Of a stretch of DNA of 64,000 bases, positions 21,821 through 34,113 are shown in pieces; positions within the stretch are counted from its first letter, which is position 1, and every line of letters starts with the position of its first letter. A program made the position numbers and the translations under genes. The stretch covers positions 16,492,001 to 16,556,000 of the forward strand of contig OZ231126.1 of assembly GCA_965153355.1 (NCBI GenBank), written 5' to 3'. The notes under the pieces are model-generated. The model was not told the DNA's origin, did no database searches, and was given only the letters and a program-made list of their open reading frames with translations. The stretch is from Flaccisagitta enflata. Taxonomy: Eukaryota > Chaetognatha > Sagittoidea > Aphragmophora.

Positions 21821-24337
21821 TTTTAATTGGATTGGAATGAGTTGGAACAAACTGGAATGAGTTAGAATAAATTGAAATGGTTTGCAATGACACAAACACT
21901 GATTTCAGTACAATTGGAATGGGTTGGAATGCATTGGAATGGGTTGCAATGAGATAAAGGTTGATTTTGATAGAAATTTCAGCAGGATTGGAATGGGTTT
22001 GGAATGAGTTGGAATGAAATAACCATTGAAAGCCATTACAACTCATTCCAACCCATTCCAGGTTGTTAAAACTGAGTCTAAATCCCCTGTTAAACCCCTA
22101 CCTCTTAGCCCCTCCCAATCAAGAAACTGAACCATAATTATAACTAAAGATAATTTTCATTCAGGCTCTACACCTTAGGGTGGGGCTCGAATGACAACCT
22201 GAATGGACTTGAATGAAATCTTCAAACTGAAGAATTATTATCCTTTGAGTTAGTTCCTTTAGAATGGGAGGGGCTAAAAGGTAGGGCTTTAGGGATTTGT
22301 GACTAATTGGAATGAATTGGAATGGATTGAAATGGGTTGGAATGGCTGAAATAATATAAAAAGATTAAGAAAGAAACATCAACAGGATTTTGAATGGCTG
22401 AATGAGTTGAATGAAAGTTGGAATGAATTGGAATGGGCTGGAATGAATTGGAATGGGTTGGGAATGGGTTGGAATGAATTGGAATAACATAAAGGTGATT
22501 TTGATAGAAACATCAATAGATTTGAGTGGCTGAATGGTTGGAATGAATATGGAGATATGGACTCAATTGGAATGAATTGGAATGAATTTGAATGAATTGG
22601 AATGGGTTGGAATGAATTGGAATGAGTTTCAATGACATAAGGGGTGATTTTGATGGAAATTTCAGCAGGATTGGAATGAGTTGGAATGAAATAACCGTTG
22701 AAAGCCATTACAACTCATTCCAACCCATTCCAATCCATTCAGGCAGTTTAAACTGAGTCTAAATCCCCCGTTAAACCCCTACCTCTTAGCCCCTCCCAAT
22801 CAAGAAACTGAACCATAATGATAACTAAAGAAAATTTTCATTCAGGCTCTACACCTTAGGGTAGAGCCCGAATGACAACCTGAATGGACTTGAATGAAAT
22901 CTTTAAATTGAAGAATTATTGGTCCTTTTTGAGTTGAGTTCTGGAATGGGGAGGGGCCAAAGGTAGGGTTTATAGATTAGGACCACTGGGAATGAATTGG
23001 AATGGATTGGAATGAATTGGAAGATTGGAATGAGTTGGAATGAGTTGGAATAACATAGGGTGATTTTGAAAGAAATATCAACAGGATTTGAATGGGTTGG
23101 AATGAGTTGGAATGAATTGGAATGGGTTGGAATGAATTGGAATGAGTTTCAATGACATAAGGGGTGATTTTGATGGAAATTTCAGCAGGATTGGAATGAG
23201 TTGGAATGAAAAACCGTTGAAAGCCATTACAACTCATTCCAACCCATTCCAATCCATTCAGGTTGTTAAAATTGAGTCTAAATCCCCCGTTAAACCCCTA
23301 CCTCTTAGCCCCTCCCAATCAAGAAACTGAACCGTAATGATAACTAAAGAAAATTTTCATTCAGGCTCTACACCTTAGGGTAGAGCCCGAATGACAACCT
23401 GAATGGACTTGAATGAAATCTTCAAATTGAAGAATTATTGGTCCTTTTGAGTTGAGTTCTTAGAATGGGAGGGGCTAAAAGGTAGGGGTTTATAGGGGGA
23501 TTTAGACTCAATTGGAATGAATTGGAATGAATTGGAATGGATTGGAATGGGTTGGAATGGGTTGGAATGAATTGGAATAACATAAAGGGTGATTTTGATA
23601 GAAACATCAACAGGATTTGAATGGGTTGGAATGAGTTGGAATGAATTGGAATGAATTGGAGTGGGTTGGAATGAATTGGAATGGGTTGGAATGAATTAAA
23701 TGGGCTATTGAATGAGTTTCAATGACATAAGTAAGGATTTTGATGGAAATTTCAGATTGATTAAGTTGGAATGAGTTGAAATGAATGAAATAACCGTTGA
23801 AAGCCATTACAGCTCATTCCAACCCATTCCAATCAATTCAGGTTATGAAAATTGAATCTAAATCCCCCGCTAAACCCCTACCTCTTAGCCCCTCCCAATC
23901 AAGAAACTGAACCATAATGGTAATGATCAAAGAAAATTCTCATTCAGGCTCTTACACCCAGGGTAGAGCCCAATGACAACCTGAATGGACTTGAATGGAA
24001 AAAATTCTTCACTGAAGAATTATTGGTCCTTGGAGTTGAGTTCCTATGAATGGAGGGGCTGTACAGTAGGGGTTTATAGGATTTAGACTCAATTGGAATG
24101 AATTGGAATTAATTGGAATGGATTGGAATGGATTGGAATGGGTTGGAATGGTTGTAGAAGGTTGAATGTGGGTTGGAAATGAATTGAATAATATAAAGGG
24201 TGATTTTGATAGAAACATCAAGGCAGATTTTGATGGAAACATCAATTGGGTTGGAATGAATTGGAATGGGTTGGAATGAATTGGAATGGGTTGGAATGAA
24301 TTGGAATGATTTCAATGACATAAGGGGTGATTTTGAT
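21820..24337 (-). repeat. Composite satellite, left arm (GGAATG orientation)
   Basis: TTGGAATGRR decamers alternate with fold-back modules at about 22074-22304, 22755-22985, 23274-23509 and 23852-24089. Flanking motifs such as ATGACATAAGGGGTGATTTTGATG recur. The spacing is about 520-680 bp. Long frames here (SNSFQPIPIHSN-type) come from the decamer. Confidence 0.9.
23274..23509. repeat. Fold-back module of the satellite (type copy)
   Basis: A 236-bp unit opens GAGTCTAAATCCCCCGTTAA and closes with its inverse, GGGGGATTTAGACTC, with TAGCCCCTCCCA/TGGGAGGGGCTA further in. An inner hairpin GGCTCTACACCTTAGGGTAGAGCC-like is present. About 12 copies, some damaged, occur between 22074 and 29036. Confidence 0.85.
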
Positions 24338-27300
24338 GTCATTCCAATTCATTCCAACCCATTCCAACCCATTCCAATCCATTCCAATTCATTCCAATTG
24401 AGTCTAAATCCCCCTATAAACCCCTACCTTTTAGCCCCTCCCATTCTAGGAACTCAACTCAAAAGGACCAATAATTCTTCAATTTGAAGATTTCATTCAA
24501 GTCCATTCAGGTTGTCATTCGGGCTCTACCCTAAGGTGTAGAGCCTGAATGAAAATTTTCTTTAGTTATCATTATGGTTCAGTTTCTTGATTGGGAGGGG
24601 CTAAGAGGTAGGGGTTTAACGGGGGATTTAGACTCAATTTTACCAACCTGAATGGATTGGAATGGGTTGGAATGAGTTGTAATGGCTTTACCCATTATTT
24701 CATTCAACCTATTCAACCCATTTCTGTCTCGTTGAAATTTCATCAAAATCACCTTATGTCATTGAAACTCATTCCACCATTCCAACCCATTCCACCATTC
24801 CAGCTCATTCCACTCATTCCAACCCTATTCCAATTATTCTTATCCTATTCTAATTCATTCAACTCATTCCGAAATTCATTCAATCCTGTTATTGTTTCTA
24901 TAAAATCACTTTTATGTTATTCCCACTCATTCCAACCCATTCCAATCCATTCAAATTCATTCCACTTCATTCCAATTGAGTCCAAATCTCTCTATAAACT
25001 CTTACCTTTTAGCTCCTCCCATTCTAGGAACCCAACTCTGCAGGACCAATAATTCTTCAATTTGAAGATTTCATTCAAGTCCATTCAGAACATTCGGGCC
25101 TACCCTAAGGTGCAGCAGGAGCTCCTGAATGAAAATTTTCAAGCTAATGCACTTTCTGCGGAACTGTTTCTGATTGAGCAAGATAGGCTTTCAACGGGGA
25201 TTTAGACTACTTTCGCCAACCTGAATGGATTAATGTTAATGAGCAATGCTTTCAACGGTTATTTCATTCCAACTCATTTCAACTCCATTCCAACTTGTTG
25301 AAATTTCTTCAAAAAATCACCTCCTTATGTCATTGAAACTTCATTCCAATCTGGCTCCAACTCATTCCAACCCATTCCAATACATTCCAACCCATTTCCA
25401 TCAAAATCACCCATTCTATTATTGAAACTCATTCTAATGCATTCCAATTCATTCCAACCCATTCAGATTCATTCCAACTCATTCCGATAATTCATTCCAA
25501 CTCATTCAACCTGCTATCTAAATCCTGTTGGAAGTCTCTTTACTAAAATCACCTCTTATGTTATTCCACCTATTCCTTGTAACCCATTCCAACTCATTCT
25601 TAACCCATTCCACCATTTGTCTGAGTCTAAATCTCTATAAACCTCTCGCCTTTAGCCCCTCCCATTCTAGGAACTCAACTCAAAAGGACCAATAATTCTT
25701 CACTCTGAAGATTTCATTCTAGTCCATTCTGGTAGTCATTCGCGCTCTACCCTAAGGTGTAGAGCCTGAATGAAAATTTTCTTTTTAGTTGGACTAGGTG
25801 GTTCAGTTTTTTGATTGAGGCTAAGAGGTAGGGGTTTAACGGGGGATTTAGACTCAATTTTAACAACCTGAATGGATTGGAATGGGTTGGAATGAGCTTT
25901 CAGAATATTTTCAATTCCAGGTTATTTCATTCCAACTCGCCCAACCTATTTACCCTGCTGAAATTACCAAAAAATCACCTCTTAAAAGTCATTGAAAACT
26001 CATTCCAATTGGGTCTCCAACCCATTCCAGTCTTGCCCAGCTCATTCCAATTATTCCTGCCCATTCCAATTCATTCCAACCATTCACCTATTTCAAACTT
26101 TATTCCACCCATTCCAACTCATTCAAATCCTGTTGATGTTTCTTATAAAAATCACTCTTGTTATTCCAATTATTCTATGTTATTCCAATTCATTCCAACT
26201 CATTCCAATTCATTCCACCTGAGTCTAAATCCCCCTATAAACCCCTACCTTTTAGCCCCTCCCATTCTAGGAGCTCAACTCAAAAGGACCAATAATTCTT
26301 CAATTTGAAGATTTCATTCAAGTCCATTCAGGTTGTCATTCGGGCTCTACCCTCAGGTGTAGAGCCTGAATGGTTCTTTTTTTTAGTTATCACTATGGTT
26401 CAGTTTCTTGATTGAGAGAGGCTAAGAGGTAGGGGTTTAACGGGGGATTTAGACTCAATTTTATCAACCTGAATGGATTTGACTGAGTTGTAATGAACTG
26501 TATTGACTTTCAACGGCTATTCCATTCCAACAAATTCCAATCCTTTTGTTATTACTATCAAAATCACCCCTAATGTCATTCCAACCCATTCTAATTCATT
26601 CCAACCCATTCCTACTCATTCCAACCCATTTAAATCCTGCTGATGTTTCTATCAAAATCACCCTTTATGTTATTCCAATTCATTCCAACCCATTCCAATC
26701 CATTCCTATTCATTCCAACCCATTCTGATTCATTCCAAGCCATTCCAACTCATTCCAACCCATTCAAATCCTGTTGATGTTTCTATCAAAATCACCCTTT
26801 ATGTTATTCCAATTCATTCCAACCCATTCCAACCCATTCAGATTCATTCCAACCCATTCAGATTCATTCCAACCCATTCCAATTCATTCCAACTCATTCC
26901 AACCCATTCAAATCCTGTTGATGTTTCTATCAAAATCACCCTTTATGTTATTCCAACCCATTCCAGGAACTCCACTCAACAGAACCAATAATTCATCCAT
27001 TTGAAGATTCCATTCGAGTTCATTAAAGCTCTCATTAAAGCCCTACCCTTAGGTGCCGATTCTGAATCAAATCTAAAAATGATTACCAATATGTTTTCAA
27101 TTTGAAGATTTCATCAATATCCATTCAGGTTGTCATTCGGGCTCTACCCTAAGGTGTAGAGCCTGAATGAAAATTTTCTTTAGTTATCATTATGGTTCAG
27201 TTTCTTGATTGGGAGGGGCCGCCAAGAGGTAGGGCTTAACGGGATTCAACTCAATTTTACCCTGATGATGAACAAGGGGAAACTGAGTTATAATGGCTTT

Positions 27301-29330
27301 CAACGGTTATTTCATTCCAACTTGCCCAACTCATTTCAATCCTGTTTAAATTCTTTCAACGGTTATTTCATTCCAACTCATTTCAACCCATTCCAATCCT
27401 GCTGAAATTTCCTTCAAAATCACCCCTTATGTCATTCAAACTGATTCCAACTCATTCCAACTCATTCCTACCCAGTCCAATCCATTCCATCCCATTCCAA
27501 CCCATTCCAATTCATTCCAACTCATTCCAACCCATTCAAATCCTGTTGATGTTTTTATCAAAATCACCCTTTATGTTATTCCAACCCATTCCAACCCATT
27601 CTAATTCATTCCAATCTGTTAAAATTGAGTCTAAATCCTTATAAACCCCTACCTTTTAGCCCCTATCAATCTAGGAACCGAACCAAAATGACTCAAAAAT
27701 TTTCATTTGGCATTTCCTTCAGAGCCTCTAGGACAACTGCCTGAAATTTAATGTAAGCCTCAAAGAGCCTGAATGGTTCTTTCAAGTTGAGTCACTGGTT
27801 CAAGTTTGATTGAAAGAGGTAGGGGTTTAACGGGGATTTAGACCCACTTAAACAAGAATTCTAGCCTGGAATGAATACAAAGTTGGGGAATGGCTTTTCA
27901 GTTGTTATTTATTCAATTCATTCCAACCCATTCCAATCTTGCTGAAATTTCCATCAAATTTGCCCTTATGTCATTGGAAAACTCCTTCTCCTTAATTTCC
28001 AACCCATTCAATCTATTCCAACCCTTTTAACTATTCCAATTCATTCCAACCCATTCAAATCCTGTTGATGCAGCTATCAAAATCACCCCTTATGTTATTC
28101 CAAATATCTTTAAACCCATCAATCCATTCCTATTCATTCTAAACCATTCTTGATTCATTCCAAGCTATTCCAACTATTCATTTCAACCTATTCAAACTCC
28201 CCGTTGAAAGATAAGCTTTAACAAAAATTGACCAATGTTGCTCCAACCCATTCCAAACTCATTCCAATCATCAACATTCCAATTGAGGTTCTAAATTCCT
28301 TTTATAAACCTGACTTTTAGCCCCCTCAATTTAGGAACTTCAATCCAAAGGACTCAATACTCCTTCATTGAAAATTTCATTCAAGTCCATTCAGTACAGT
28401 CACTGGCTTCCACCCTAAGCAAAGAGCTCTGAATGCAATTTTCTTTATACATATGGTTCAGCTTCTGCATTTAGTGTAGGTTAAGTGAAAGTGGGATTTA
28501 GACTCACTTAACAATCTGGAATGGTTGAATGAGAAATGCTTTCACCCCTGATTTCATTCCAACTATTCCAACCCATTCCAATCCTGCTGAAATTTCCATC
28601 AAAATCACCCCTTATGTCATTGAAACTCATTCCAATTCATTCCAACCCATTCCAATTCATTCCAACTCATTCCAACCCATTCAAATCCTGTTGATGTTTC
28701 TATCTAAAATTACAAAGTATGCATAACATTATGCAACTGATTCAAATGGCAGTTTCCAAAATGTTGATTTGTGTAATCGAGTTATTAACATCATGGGCAA
28801 CATTAAAAGTATTCCTTTCAAAATCTTCCACCACCCTTTTACAGAGACCAACTAGAAACTCACAGGCACCAATAATTCTTCAATTTGAAGATTTCATTCA
28901 AGTCCATTCAGGTTGTCATTCAGGCTCTACCCTAAGGTGTAGAGCCTGAATGAGAATTTTCTTTAGTTATCATTATGGTTCAGTTTCTTGATTGGGAGGG
29001 GCTAAGAGGTAGGGGTTTAACGGGGGATTTAGACTCAATTTTAACAACCTGAATGGATTGGAATGGGTTGGAATGAGTAGTAATGGCTTTCAACGATTAT
29101 TTTATTCCAACTCATTCCAACCCATTCCAATCCTGCTGAAATTTCCATCAAAATCACCCCTTATGTCATTGAAACTCATTCCAATTCATTCCAATTCATT
29201 CCAACCCATTCTAATTCATTCCAACCCATTCCAATTCATTCCAACCCATTCCAATTCATTCCAACTCATTCCAACCCATTCAAATCCTGTTGATGTTTCT
29301 ATCTATAAAGCTACAAAAGCGGTATGCGTA
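24338..29330 (+). repeat. Composite satellite, right arm (CATTCC orientation)
   Basis: The same units as the left arm but in the opposite direction, with modules near 24390, 24988, 25621, 26220, 26960, 27627, 28280 and 28840. The stretches 25080-25900 and 27650-28500 carry many small indels relative to the rest. Confidence 0.9.
28697..28860 (+). repeat. Satellite-edge dispersed repeat, copy 2 (eroded)
   Basis: AACATCATGGGCAACATTAAAAGTATT and AAATCTTCCACCACCCTTTT match copy 3 at 29307-29500; the rest is diverged. Confidence 0.75.
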
Positions 29331-29500
29331 TAAGCATGTATGCAACTGAATTATTATGGGTTAGATTCCTTAAGAGATGTTGATTTGGGTGAATCGATTT
29401 ATTTCAACATCATGGGCAACAGTTAAAAGTATTTCTTGTCAAAATCTTCCACCACCCTTTTGACAGAGCACACAACGAGGGCCACCCACCAGTGCATATG
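29307..29500 (+). repeat. Satellite-edge dispersed repeat, copy 3
   Basis: Begins after TTTCTATC of the satellite: GCGTATAAGCATGTATGCAAC, then GTGAATCGATTTATTTCAAC. It is the inverse of 20836-20990. Confidence 0.8.
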
Positions 29501-30133
29501 CTCTATTTGGCCTCGGTTTGTTGATATAATATGTTTTAGCTATCTTTGTCAAATTTAAGCATTCTCAATGCATTTTTACTCTCAATTTTGTTCATTTTTC
29601 CAGTTCGTTTAATTTTGAGAGGGGTGTTATCTCGTAGAGTAGAGCCTTAATGACAACTTATGGATTTGACAACTAATGACAACTAATGGATTTGACAACG
29701 CAAAAAAAATGTTTTATGCGATTATTGCTTGAATAATTACATAATCGCCGTACAACCCACCCAAGATTTGTCCAAGGGTTGGATGGTTGTTCATGCAAAA
29801 TTTCAGAAAATTTTGTGGAATATTTTCATAGCTACGCTTTTTTGAAATTTTTGGATAGGTAGGCTGGTTTGGGTGGTTGTACCTACTGAAATTGCTTGGA
29901 ACTTCACACATCAGTAGACAAGGTCATATGATGTTACCATACAAAAATTTAGTCAATCGGTCAATCCGTTCATGAGATATGAGCTTTCCAAGTTTGGGTA
30001 AAAAAAGTCATGACAGACTCCGCCACTTAAAAAAAATCACGAACACGTTTTATTCTTTGACTCGCTTGAGCGCTCATGAAATAATGAACTGTTTCTTCTT
30101 AATACTACGTCTAAAAACTATTATGAGTATTAA
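29501..30133. other. Unassigned sequence
   Basis: AT-rich with no gene recognised. Short repeats of GACAACTAATGGATTTGACAAC occur at 29655-29700. Confidence 0.4.
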
Positions 30134-30359
30134 AACAATGCTGGATACATGGCTACCCAAGTCGCGTGCGGGCCGGCAGGGGCCGTCACTTGATCATTTG
30201 GGCAGGGGCAGTGAGGCCAAAGACTGCTAAAAAGCAAAAAAAGTAAAGTGTGACAGAGCGACAGAGACTACAGTGCGCCGCATTAAAAAGAGAACGTTTT
30301 TTGTAAACTGTATTTCATTGCTCTAAAAACCAAATATGGATGAATATGTTGCTAATGCG

Positions 30360-30450
30360 TTAGTAGTTGATGGATCCGCCTTCAGCTTGGATGATGAGCT
30401 CCATACGACGTGCCATCAAGGCGTACAAGTTGGCAAGGTGTTCGGTGGTG
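30360..30450 (-). pseudogene. Tc1/mariner transposase C-terminal remnant
   Basis: The minus frame reads LMARRMELIIQAEGGSINY then TAA, matching the usual Tc1 end (SMPRR...VIxAKGGxTxY). Only about 28 codons are recognisable. It explains the origin of the element that contains it. Confidence 0.65.
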
Positions 30451-30635
30451 AGGCGGCACCGAACTGTAAAAGCAACTAGGACAAAGGACACTTTGTATTG
30501 ATAGTTTCTGCTTAACTATTGGCCTGAGACACAAAAACTTCATGACCGTTTGAAAGCTCTGCAAAAAATCTTTCAAATGCGACGTTGGTGGTCGTTGTAG
30601 CTTCATTCATTTAGAAATGGCATAACTTTGAAGAA

Positions 30636-30862
30636 AACAAGGACAACCCTTTACAGTCGCGTGCAGCTGTTAAGACCATTAGACCAAAAGAATAAAAATC
30701 CAAAAGACTAAGAGACTAAATGTAAATTGACTTAAACTAACTTTGAATAACTTCAAATGACTTAAAACGGCATAAAACGTTGAAAAAAAGCTAAGCGTTA
30801 CGGACCGACGGACAGACCGACAGACTGGCAGAGTGGGTTGAAGAGTCGCGTGCACGCTACTA
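30636..30862 (-). mobile_element. HINE-like element (AATGACTT-body type) nested in MITE
   Basis: Left end AACAAGGACAAC; a body with TGACTTAAACTAAC and TGACTTAAAACGG; GACCGACGGACAG core; right hairpin GTCGCGTGCACGCTAC, followed by TAAAAA. Confidence 0.75.
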
Positions 30863-31050
30863 AAAATCACTGATTGAAAAAAGTGCTCAATTCAATTTTT
30901 TCCAACGAGCAATTTTGGTCTGACCCTTTTTGTTAATGATGCAGCTCAGGAGTGTCTTTGCTACTCAATATCCATGAGCAAATTAAAGAGCTTTGAATTT
31001 TCTTTAAAATGGCGCCAAGGACAAATATTTAACTCTGTGGGTTTAGTTTT

Positions 31051-31180
31051 TAGTCGCAGACTAGCGACTCTATAAGAGGCTTTGTCCGTCCGTCCGTTGG
31101 TTGGTTGGTCGGTTGGTTGGTTGGTTGGTCGGTCCGTCACGCTCGAGTCGAAAAGTGGGAAAACACGCATTTCTAAACGT
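31051..31180 (+). mobile_element. HINE-like element, 5' part, nested in MITE
   Basis: TAGTCGCAGACTAGCGACTCTATAAGAGGC, GTCC/TTGG repeats, then CGAGTCGAAAAGTGGGAAAACACGC. The 3' end is missing. Confidence 0.7.
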
Positions 31181-31651
31181 ATAGAGCTAGGGCATCCAGC
31201 AAGGTCTCATTTGAAAGATCTTTCACAGAGCTTCAAAATGATCATGGATTTTGTTATGTTATGTTTAGTGCTTGGATGTGAAACACTGACAAACAAGTAA
31301 TTCGCTTTTTTTATTTTCCCATGGGTAAGTTTTTCCCCACTCCATTTTTCATAGCTTCTCTTCAAAGCGTCACAGCGTCCAAATGAATTGACCAATTTAA
31401 ATGCGGTTTGCGGCAAACGCTCCATCTTTCCAAGAGCTTCAAAATGGTCACCGACAAAGTTACAATTTTTTTATTCTAAGCTGGAAAACAGTGGTAAACG
31501 TAGTGTTCTCTTTTTTATGCGCCGCACTGTAAAGGACGGACCAACGGATGGACAGACGGACGGACCATCGGACAGACTGATGGATATACCATCGGAGGCA
31601 TTGACGGACGGACCATTAAAGCAGGATGCAGAGTCGCGTAGCACGCGACTA

Positions 31652-31950
31652 AAAATAAAAGGAACAGAGGAAAGCTTAAACGCTGGGCTTTAGTATAATG
31701 TAAAATTTGATAGTAATATTTTTTAAAAATGGCAACGCGGAAACTATCTTCGGACCGGCCACCCTAAAAAGTTGAATTGGAAAAATAGATTGGTGAAGAC
31801 GACGGAAAGTTTATATCGATAATTGAGTCTCCAATATTGTTTAAAGTAAAAATATCAAAGATGCATAATTGGATGTACACTAAAGAGTAAATTGTGCCAC
31901 GATACCACGGTGGTAAAATTATCATTTAGATCAAAGGAACCATGGTGAAA
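31652..31950. other. Unassigned AT-rich sequence
   Basis: No feature recognised. Confidence 0.4.
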
Positions 31951-31954
31951 GATA

Positions 31955-32240
31955 TCAACAATAAATACTCGGTGATGTTTCTAACAAAATAAATCAGATT
32001 GGAAATGTTCGCATCGCCGAAAAAAATTCAGCATCATCAAAGTTTTATATACAAAAACGTTTACTAAATATGTCATGAAGCCGGTGTATCATTGACACAT
32101 AATTAATGTTACTACCACACATAGTCAACGTCACTCCCACTAATTCTGGTTTTTTTTTCGCTGAATAAGGATTTCCCGCTAAAATAACTGAGGTAATGAG
32201 ACAGACGGATCGATCAAAAGACCAATAAAAAACATGTTCA
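31955..32240 (+). repeat. Dispersed repeat shared with 37490-37690
   Basis: AAATCAGATTGGAAATGT, CGCATCGCCGAAAA, TTCAGCATCATCAAA and CCACACATAG are shared in order. The end (TTTCCCGCTAAAA...ACTGA) also matches 35740-35765. Confidence 0.75.
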
Positions 32241-32409
32241 ACTTGTCTCTTGCTTTTTGTATTTTTCAAGACCGATAAAATTTCTCTCAAAATCACCTTG
32301 TATGTCATTGCAACCCATTCCAATTCATCCTAAGCCATTCCAATCCTGTTGAAATTTCTATCAAAATCACCCTATATCATTGTGTCAGTTCGGGGATACC
32401 CGTCAGTGA

Positions 32410-32529
32410 CGTGCCTAAATAACAAAGTGTTGTTTGTCAGTTGGTTGGTTAGTCGATTGGGGTGTGGAGGGGGGTTGGACGCCCCTGCCCACCCATCCGC
32501 AACAATATTGTGACCCCGCGTCACTTGTT
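32410..32529 (+). mobile_element. HINE-like 3' end, CACTTGTTA subtype
   Basis: GGGGTTGGACGCCCCTGCCCACCC, then CCGCAACAATATTGTGACCCCGCGTCACTTGTTA. It shares this 3' block with 4898-5110 and 60700-61087. The 5' end is eroded. Confidence 0.65.
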
Positions 32530-32769
32530 ATCAACTTTGAAGTCGTGTCACAGCCAAACGGACCGAGAACAATATGTGTTGGTAAACACCAAGTCCTCTT
32601 CCCCATCTACAGGTGGCAATTTGAGGATTGTTAAAAAATACCTCTGTTCAAAAGTTTTAAGTTACCAATTGGTGCTGTAAGTTGGTGTTGGTGATGTCAA
32701 CTGCAGATGTTTTGTGTCGTGTCTGTTTAAAAGCTTAAATAACTTTTTGGGGACAGAAAGATGAACTAA

Positions 32770-33197
32770 CCGACAAAGCCTCTTACAGCCACCGGACCGC
32801 GACTAAAAAAAGTTGATTTGTGGCCGGGTCAACATTTAGAAAGCAGAAAAAATAAAGCCAAATACACGACTACCTCAGTTACGTGCACGAGGGGCCGTAC
32901 TTGGTCACTTTAGGCCGGAGCAGTGTGTTTTAAGAACAAAGCCGGATACACGGGTACCTCAGTCGCGTGAGGTTGGGCAGGGGCTTATTTGAGGTCACTT
33001 CATCATTTGAGCAGTAGCAATGAGGCAACAGACCGCAAAAACCCGAAAAAAGTAAAGTGGGACGGACGGACGGACGGACGGACCGACAAAGCAGATCTAC
33101 AAAATTACAACTGCGGTATCTCAAAAGCGCGTCCTCTTACTTACCAACTCAAGTATTACAGACCAACGGACAGACGGGCAGAGCCTCTTATAGTCAC
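32770..33197 (-). mobile_element. Cluster of HINE-like fragments
   Basis: 5' end fragments at 32770-32805 and 33150-33197 (AGCCTCTTATAG), a 3' fragment at 32850-32930, and a longer type B copy 32935-33092 with AAAGCCGGATACACGG, AAAGTAAAGTGGGAC and GACGGACGG repeats. All read on the minus strand. Confidence 0.65.
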
Positions 33198-33958
33198 AAT
33201 GCTCAGATATTTCGTTAAGACGTGGTACGTCGACGAAGTTGCTAGAGGTTTGACGATAGTTATGCAGGTTGAACTTGGTACAAGCTGTATTTTGTCTAAG
33301 AACACTGTTTATAAGAACATCGGCCTCAGATTTGGCAAAAAAATAAGAACATCCTAAGAACATATTAAGGCTCAGACTTTGGCATGAATATATTCTTAAG
33401 TACGTTTTGATATGATTTTTTATGGAGACTTTGAAAAAAAGTTGTACAGATTCTAATTTCATGATTTACAAAGACAAAATTTTGTACGGACTGAGAATGA
33501 AACATATCTATTTTTCTGAGTATGAATAGTTGGTAACTACATTAACAAATCTTCTATGCTACATGAATAAGAACAGGTTAAGAACGTTTGAGCCTGAAAA
33601 TTGGCTAAAAAAATAAGAACGCTGAGCCTCACTTAAAAAAACTGTTCTTATAAAAAATACGGCGTAATATTGTTCTACATCAGTTCAAGTCATTTTGAGT
33701 TATTTAATTATTCAATTTAAGTCAGATTACATTTTATCTTTTTGTCTTTTGGTCTGTCTTTTCGTCCTATGGTCTTAACAACCGCACGCGACTGAGGTGT
33801 TGGCCTTGTTTTATGTTCAAGTCAGCCACAACCCACAACAAAGTTGTCTCAGTGAAGACAGATCTTCTTTAGTCGTATGTCTGTGATCATCTCGATCCGT
33901 CCGTCGGACATTTTTTTGGTTTTGGTTTCTAAAGCCCTTGGGTGAATCGCTTCATTTT
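33198..33958. other. Unassigned sequence with a HINE-like 3' relic
   Basis: TAAGAACR motifs recur from 33290 to 33640. About 33670-33820 resembles the 3' half of the AATGACTT-type HINE, ending GCACGCGACTGAGGTGTTGGCCTTGTT. Confidence 0.5.
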
Positions 33959-34113
33959 TAGTTGCGGACACGCAACTCTATCAGGGACTTTGTCCATCGG
34001 TCCGTCTGTCAGTCCGTCCGTCGGTCCGTCAGCACAAGTCGAAAAGTGGGAAAACGCGCATTTCTGCCCCTGCTCACACGTCCGCAACTGGTGGCCGTGT
34101 ATCCGGCCTTGTT
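33959..34113 (+). mobile_element. HINE-like element, type A (full)
   Basis: Begins TAGTTGCGGACACGCAAC, GTCC/GTCG core, CGAAAAGTGGGAAAACGCGC, CCGCAACTGG, and ends GGCCGTGTATCCGGCCTTGTT. Confidence 0.9.

Larger units (their letters stand above)
30271..31529. mobile_element. Mariner-like element, TA target duplication, with nested HINEs
   Basis: Ends CAGTGCGCCGCATTAAAAAG and TTTTTATGCGCCGCACTG, flanked by TA at 30269-30270 and 31530-31531. It holds a transposase C-terminal remnant and two HINE-like insertions. It is related to 13668-14292 by its ends. Confidence 0.85.
30134..31651 (-). mobile_element. HINE-like element, type B, split by a MITE
   Basis: The 3' part is 30134-30270 (GCTGGATACATGGC, GTCGCGTGCGGG, AAAGTAAAGTGTGACAGAG) and the 5' part 31530-31651 (GACGGACC repeats, then hairpin GTCGCGTAGCACGCGAC). 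The break falls in the GACC-repeat core, where the mariner-like MITE at 30271-31529 lies. Confidence 0.85.

Noticed and set aside
22379-29333. Many 60-140 codon frames rich in SNSFQPIPIHSN
   Set aside because: They are translations of the CATTCCAA decamer satellite, present in both orientations and broken between units.
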